Source: Helicobacteraceae bacterium (GTDB lineage Bacteria > Campylobacterota > Campylobacteria > Campylobacterales > Helicobacteraceae). Taken from it: a stretch of 56,263 nt of DNA. A program made the translations under genes and the position numbers. The notes beneath the pieces were generated by a model, which was not told the DNA's origin, searched no databases, and was given only the letters and a program-made list of their open reading frames with translations. Positions 53,911 to 56,263 of this stretch are shown here, piece after piece (position 1 is the stretch's first letter; each line of letters opens with the position of its first letter). Location of the stretch: NCBI GenBank assembly GCA_017508245.1, contig JAFVZI010000008.1, positions 1 through 56,263 on the forward strand. The letters run 5' to 3'.

Positions 53911-54966
53911 ATGTTGTATTATCTATACTCGGAATTTGGAATAAATATATTTCAATATATATCATTTCGTGCTGGCTTGGCTTTTATAATCTCATTTGGT
54001 CTTTCTATGTTTTTTTTACCAAAATTTATAAAATGGGCAAAACAAAAAAAAGCATCTCAACCAATATCTGATTTCATTCCCGCACATAAAGTCAAATCAA
54101 ACACACCGACAATGGGTGGTGTGATATTTATTTTATGTAGCGTTATGGCAAGTATTTTATGTGCCAATATAGGTAATTATTATGTATTGATTGGAATTTT
54201 TATATTGACATTATTCTGCCTAATTGGAATAAAAGATGATTACACAAAAATATCAAATAGAAACAATAAAGGCATAAGTGCTAAGAGAAAAATATCTCTA
54301 CTTATCATCGTATCACTTCTAGCAGCTGTATGTTTATATTTATTAAATCACAATAGCAACCTATATATACCATTTATAAAGAATCCTATCTTTGATATGG
54401 GGCTTTTTGCAATCATATTTTGGACAATAATTTTCATTGCTACAAGTAATGCAGTAAATATCACCGATGGACTTGATGGACTTGCAACAGTGCCTAGTAT
54501 TTGTGCAATTACTACGCTAAGTATATTTATATATATCTCAGGTAATGCAATCTTTAGCTCATATTTATTAGTGCCAAAAATTATTAATAGTGGTGAATTA
54601 TTTATCGTATCATCTGCCTTGCTTGGCTCATTATTTGGATTTTTGTGGTACAACTGCCATCCTGCACAGGTTTTTATGGGCGATAGTGGAAGCTTGGCTC
54701 TTGGTGGGTTTATCGCATATATGGGAATCGTATCAAATAATGAAGTTTTGCTTATTTTGATTGGCTCTATTTTTGTTATTGAAACACTAAGCGTGATACT
54801 ACAAGTCGGTAGCTATAAATTACGGCATAAAAAAATATTTCTTATGGCACCCATTCATCACCATTTTGAAGTAAAAGGTTGGAACGAAAATAAAATCATT
54901 ATACGATTTTGGATTATTGCATTACTTAGCAATTTATTAGCACTTTTGAGTATCAAAATACGATGA
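53911..54966 (+). CDS. mraY: phospho-N-acetylmuramoyl-pentapeptide transferase
   Basis: 351 residues, ten membrane helices. Makes lipid I on the inner face of the membrane. Motifs: [18 protein letters not shown] (the catalytic aspartate pair), [10 protein letters not shown] and the C-terminal MAPIHHHFE histidine cluster. The start is weakly marked by a ribosome-binding site. Overlaps murD by 4 bp (ATGA), so translation is coupled. Confidence 0.97.
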   Translation: MLYYLYSEFGINIFQYISFRAGLAFIISFGLSMFFLPKFIKWAKQKKASQPISDFIPAHKVKSNTPTMGGVIFILCSVMASILCANIGNYYVLIGIFILTLFCLIGIKDDYTKISNRNNKGISAKRKISLLIIVSLLAAVCLYLLNHNSNLYIPFIKNPIFDMGLFAIIFWTIIFIATSNAVNITDGLDGLATVPSICAITTLSIFIYISGNAIFSSYLLVPKIINSGELFIVSSALLGSLFGFLWYNCHPAQVFMGDSGSLALGGFIAYMGIVSNNEVLLILIGSIFVIETLSVILQVGSYKLRHKKIFLMAPIHHHFEVKGWNENKIIIRFWIIALLSNLLALLSIKIR

Positions 54967-56165
54967 TTTCTCTATTTGGATATGGGCAAACGATGAAAGC
55001 CCTAAGCAAGATTCTATCTCCTTGTAACATTTATGATGAAAAATTTCACAATAAAAGCAAAGATGAATTTGGAAATAATCTTTTGCCAATAGAGTATTTT
55101 GATAGCAAAGATTCTAGTTTAGAGATAATAAGTCCTGGAATCCCACCTACTTTTGCATTAAATAAAAAAGCAAGAAACTTAATAAGCGAATACGACTATT
55201 TCTATCCAAACAATGCACTAAATATATGGATAAGTGGAACAAATGGCAAAACTACAACAACACAAATGACACAATCTTTGCTTAGTGAGTTTGGAAGTGT
55301 ATGCGGCGGAAATATAGGAATTCCGCTATGCAATTTGGACAAAAATGCAAAAATTTGGATACTTGAGACCAGCTCTTTTACACTACACTATACAAACAAA
55401 GCAAATCCAAAAATCTATGCCTTGCTTCCAATCACACAAGACCATATATCATGGCACGGTAGTTTTGAAAATTATGTTGATGCAAAATTAAAACCCATAA
55501 AATTGATGTCAAAAGATAGTTACGCAATCATTCCAAGCAAATATAGAGATAAAATAAAAGATTTTAGAGGAAACATATATTTTTATAGCAACACTTCAAG
55601 TCTAGCAAAAGAATTCGACATAGATGAAAAAAAGATAAATTTTAGAGGTGTATTTTTGCTAGATGCAATTATGGCACTCTGCATTGCTAGGATTCTAATA
55701 AATAAAATTGATTACAACATCATAAATAATTTTATAATTGATAGTCATAAAATCGAAGAATTTAGAGATAAAAATGGAAGGTTATTTATAGATGATAGCA
55801 AGGCTACAAATATAGATGCCACATTGAATGCCCTGGAAATTTATAAAGATAAAAAAATATTTTTAATTCTTGGTGGCGATAATAAAGGTGTCAGCCTAAA
55901 GCCACTCATTAGCAAACTTACTTCTTATAATGTAACAATATTTGCTATTGGAAAATGCTCTAGTGAAATCATGCAATTAGCTAGAATCTATAATATCTCT
56001 TGTAAAGATTCCAATACTCTAAAAAATGCAATAGATTCTATAAAAAATATATTTAGTGATAATAAAAATAGTGTTTGCTTATTGTCTCCTGCGTGTGCAA
56101 GCCTAGACCAATTTACATCATATAAACATAGGGGCGAGGAATTTAAGCGATATGCGTTATTATAA
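54963..56165 (+). CDS. murD: UDP-N-acetylmuramoyl-alanine-D-glutamate ligase
   Basis: 400 residues, shorter than E. coli MurD (438) mainly at the N-terminus. ATP-binding loop GTNGKTTTT at 92-100; LETSSFTLH and [15 protein letters not shown] follow as in Mur[18 protein letters not shown] and [12 protein letters not shown] are the C-terminal motifs. Adds D-glutamate to the peptidoglycan precursor after mraY in the same transcript. Confidence 0.95.
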   Translation: MISLFGYGQTMKALSKILSPCNIYDEKFHNKSKDEFGNNLLPIEYFDSKDSSLEIISPGIPPTFALNKKARNLISEYDYFYPNNALNIWISGTNGKTTTTQMTQSLLSEFGSVCGGNIGIPLCNLDKNAKIWILETSSFTLHYTNKANPKIYALLPITQDHISWHGSFENYVDAKLKPIKLMSKDSYAIIPSKYRDKIKDFRGNIYFYSNTSSLAKEFDIDEKKINFRGVFLLDAIMALCIARILINKIDYNIINNFIIDSHKIEEFRDKNGRLFIDDSKATNIDATLNALEIYKDKKIFLILGGDNKGVSLKPLISKLTSYNVTIFAIGKCSSEIMQLARIYNISCKDSNTLKNAIDSIKNIFSDNKNSVCLLSPACASLDQFTSYKHRGEEFKRYALL

Positions 56166-56215
56166 ACCTTAACAACAATAAGAATAATTTTTAAGTAAAT
56201 TTTAATTGCTTATCG

Positions 56216-56221
56216 TATAAA
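56216..56221 (+). promoter_or_regulatory. -10 box of the last tRNA gene
   Basis: TATAAA 17 nt before the tRNA start; -35 not evident. Indicates that the tRNA is not dependent on murD transcription. Confidence 0.4.
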
Positions 56222-56237
56222 ATCCGAGTTTTATTTC

Positions 56238-56263
56238 GGCTCGATAGCTCAGTTGGTAGAGCA
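56238..56263 (+). tRNA. tRNA, probably tRNA-Phe, first 26 bases only
   Basis: GGCTCGATAGCTC followed by AGTTGGTAGAGCA gives a complete 5' acceptor strand and D-arm (GCTC/GAGC). The window ends before the anticodon. The 5' sequence resembles bacterial tRNA-Phe, but the amino acid is inferred. Confidence 0.85.

Overview
The window is AT-rich, densely packed Campylobacterota DNA, most likely a Helicobacter species. The evidence is a cbb3 oxidase operon ccoNOQP followed by a DUF4006 protein and a FixH-like protein, a fliK-flgD-flgE block, a luxS-copP pair, an RdxA-like nitroreductase, a Campylobacter-type major outer membrane porin, an N-glycosylation oligosaccharyltransferase PglB, and several poly-G/poly-C tracts inside surface-modification genes. 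PglB together with a MOMP-type porin points to an enterohepatic rather than a gastric Helicobacter; the species cannot be fixed from this sequence alone.

Layout. 1-1992 is the 5' part of a large secreted protein read leftwards, followed by tRNA-Arg. 2228-8398 holds a TetR-type regulator, ppk, nrdA and a phase-variable licD. 8400-16804 is a leftward block of luxS, copP, an alpha-2-macroglobulin lipoprotein and pbpC. 17037-21773 is the rightward cytochrome oxidase operon with its small accessory proteins, followed at once by a phase-OFF GT-C-like membrane protein. 23461-27404 carries an EamA transporter, threonine dehydratase, another GT-C-like membrane protein and a TRIC channel. 27401-32200 is the leftward fliK-flgD-flgE block. 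32356-37594 has typA, a disrupted fkbM methyltransferase, an rdxA-like nitroreductase and a phase-variable membrane glycosyltransferase. 37749-40956 is metE-metF.

The accessory part is 40957-48178: a 1.2 kb stretch with only degenerate coding relics, then ilvD, a GmrSD-like DUF262/DUF1524 nuclease gene with an unrecognised, apparently frameshifted gene in front, a decayed DNA methyltransferase, a possible restriction-enzyme relic with 37-bp direct repeats, and a cluster of small hairpins. Core genes resume with a PNPOx-like protein, the porin, gpmI-pglB (leftward), mraY-murD and the start of a tRNA, probably tRNA-Phe.

Themes. (1) Four surface-modification genes carry G/C homopolymers of 8-10 bases; two read ON (licD, the 36008 gene) and two OFF (the 21777 gene, fkbM). 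Several sit directly behind housekeeping genes. (2) The octamer TAGAATCT/AGATTCTA recurs far more often than base composition predicts, in several reading frames and in non-coding DNA, and forms inverted pairs at some gene ends. (3) The hook-family protein contains three copies of a roughly 45-residue module resembling carbohydrate-binding family 5/12. (4) The ilvD-PNPOx interval looks like a decaying restriction-modification island that keeps one intact GmrSD-type nuclease.
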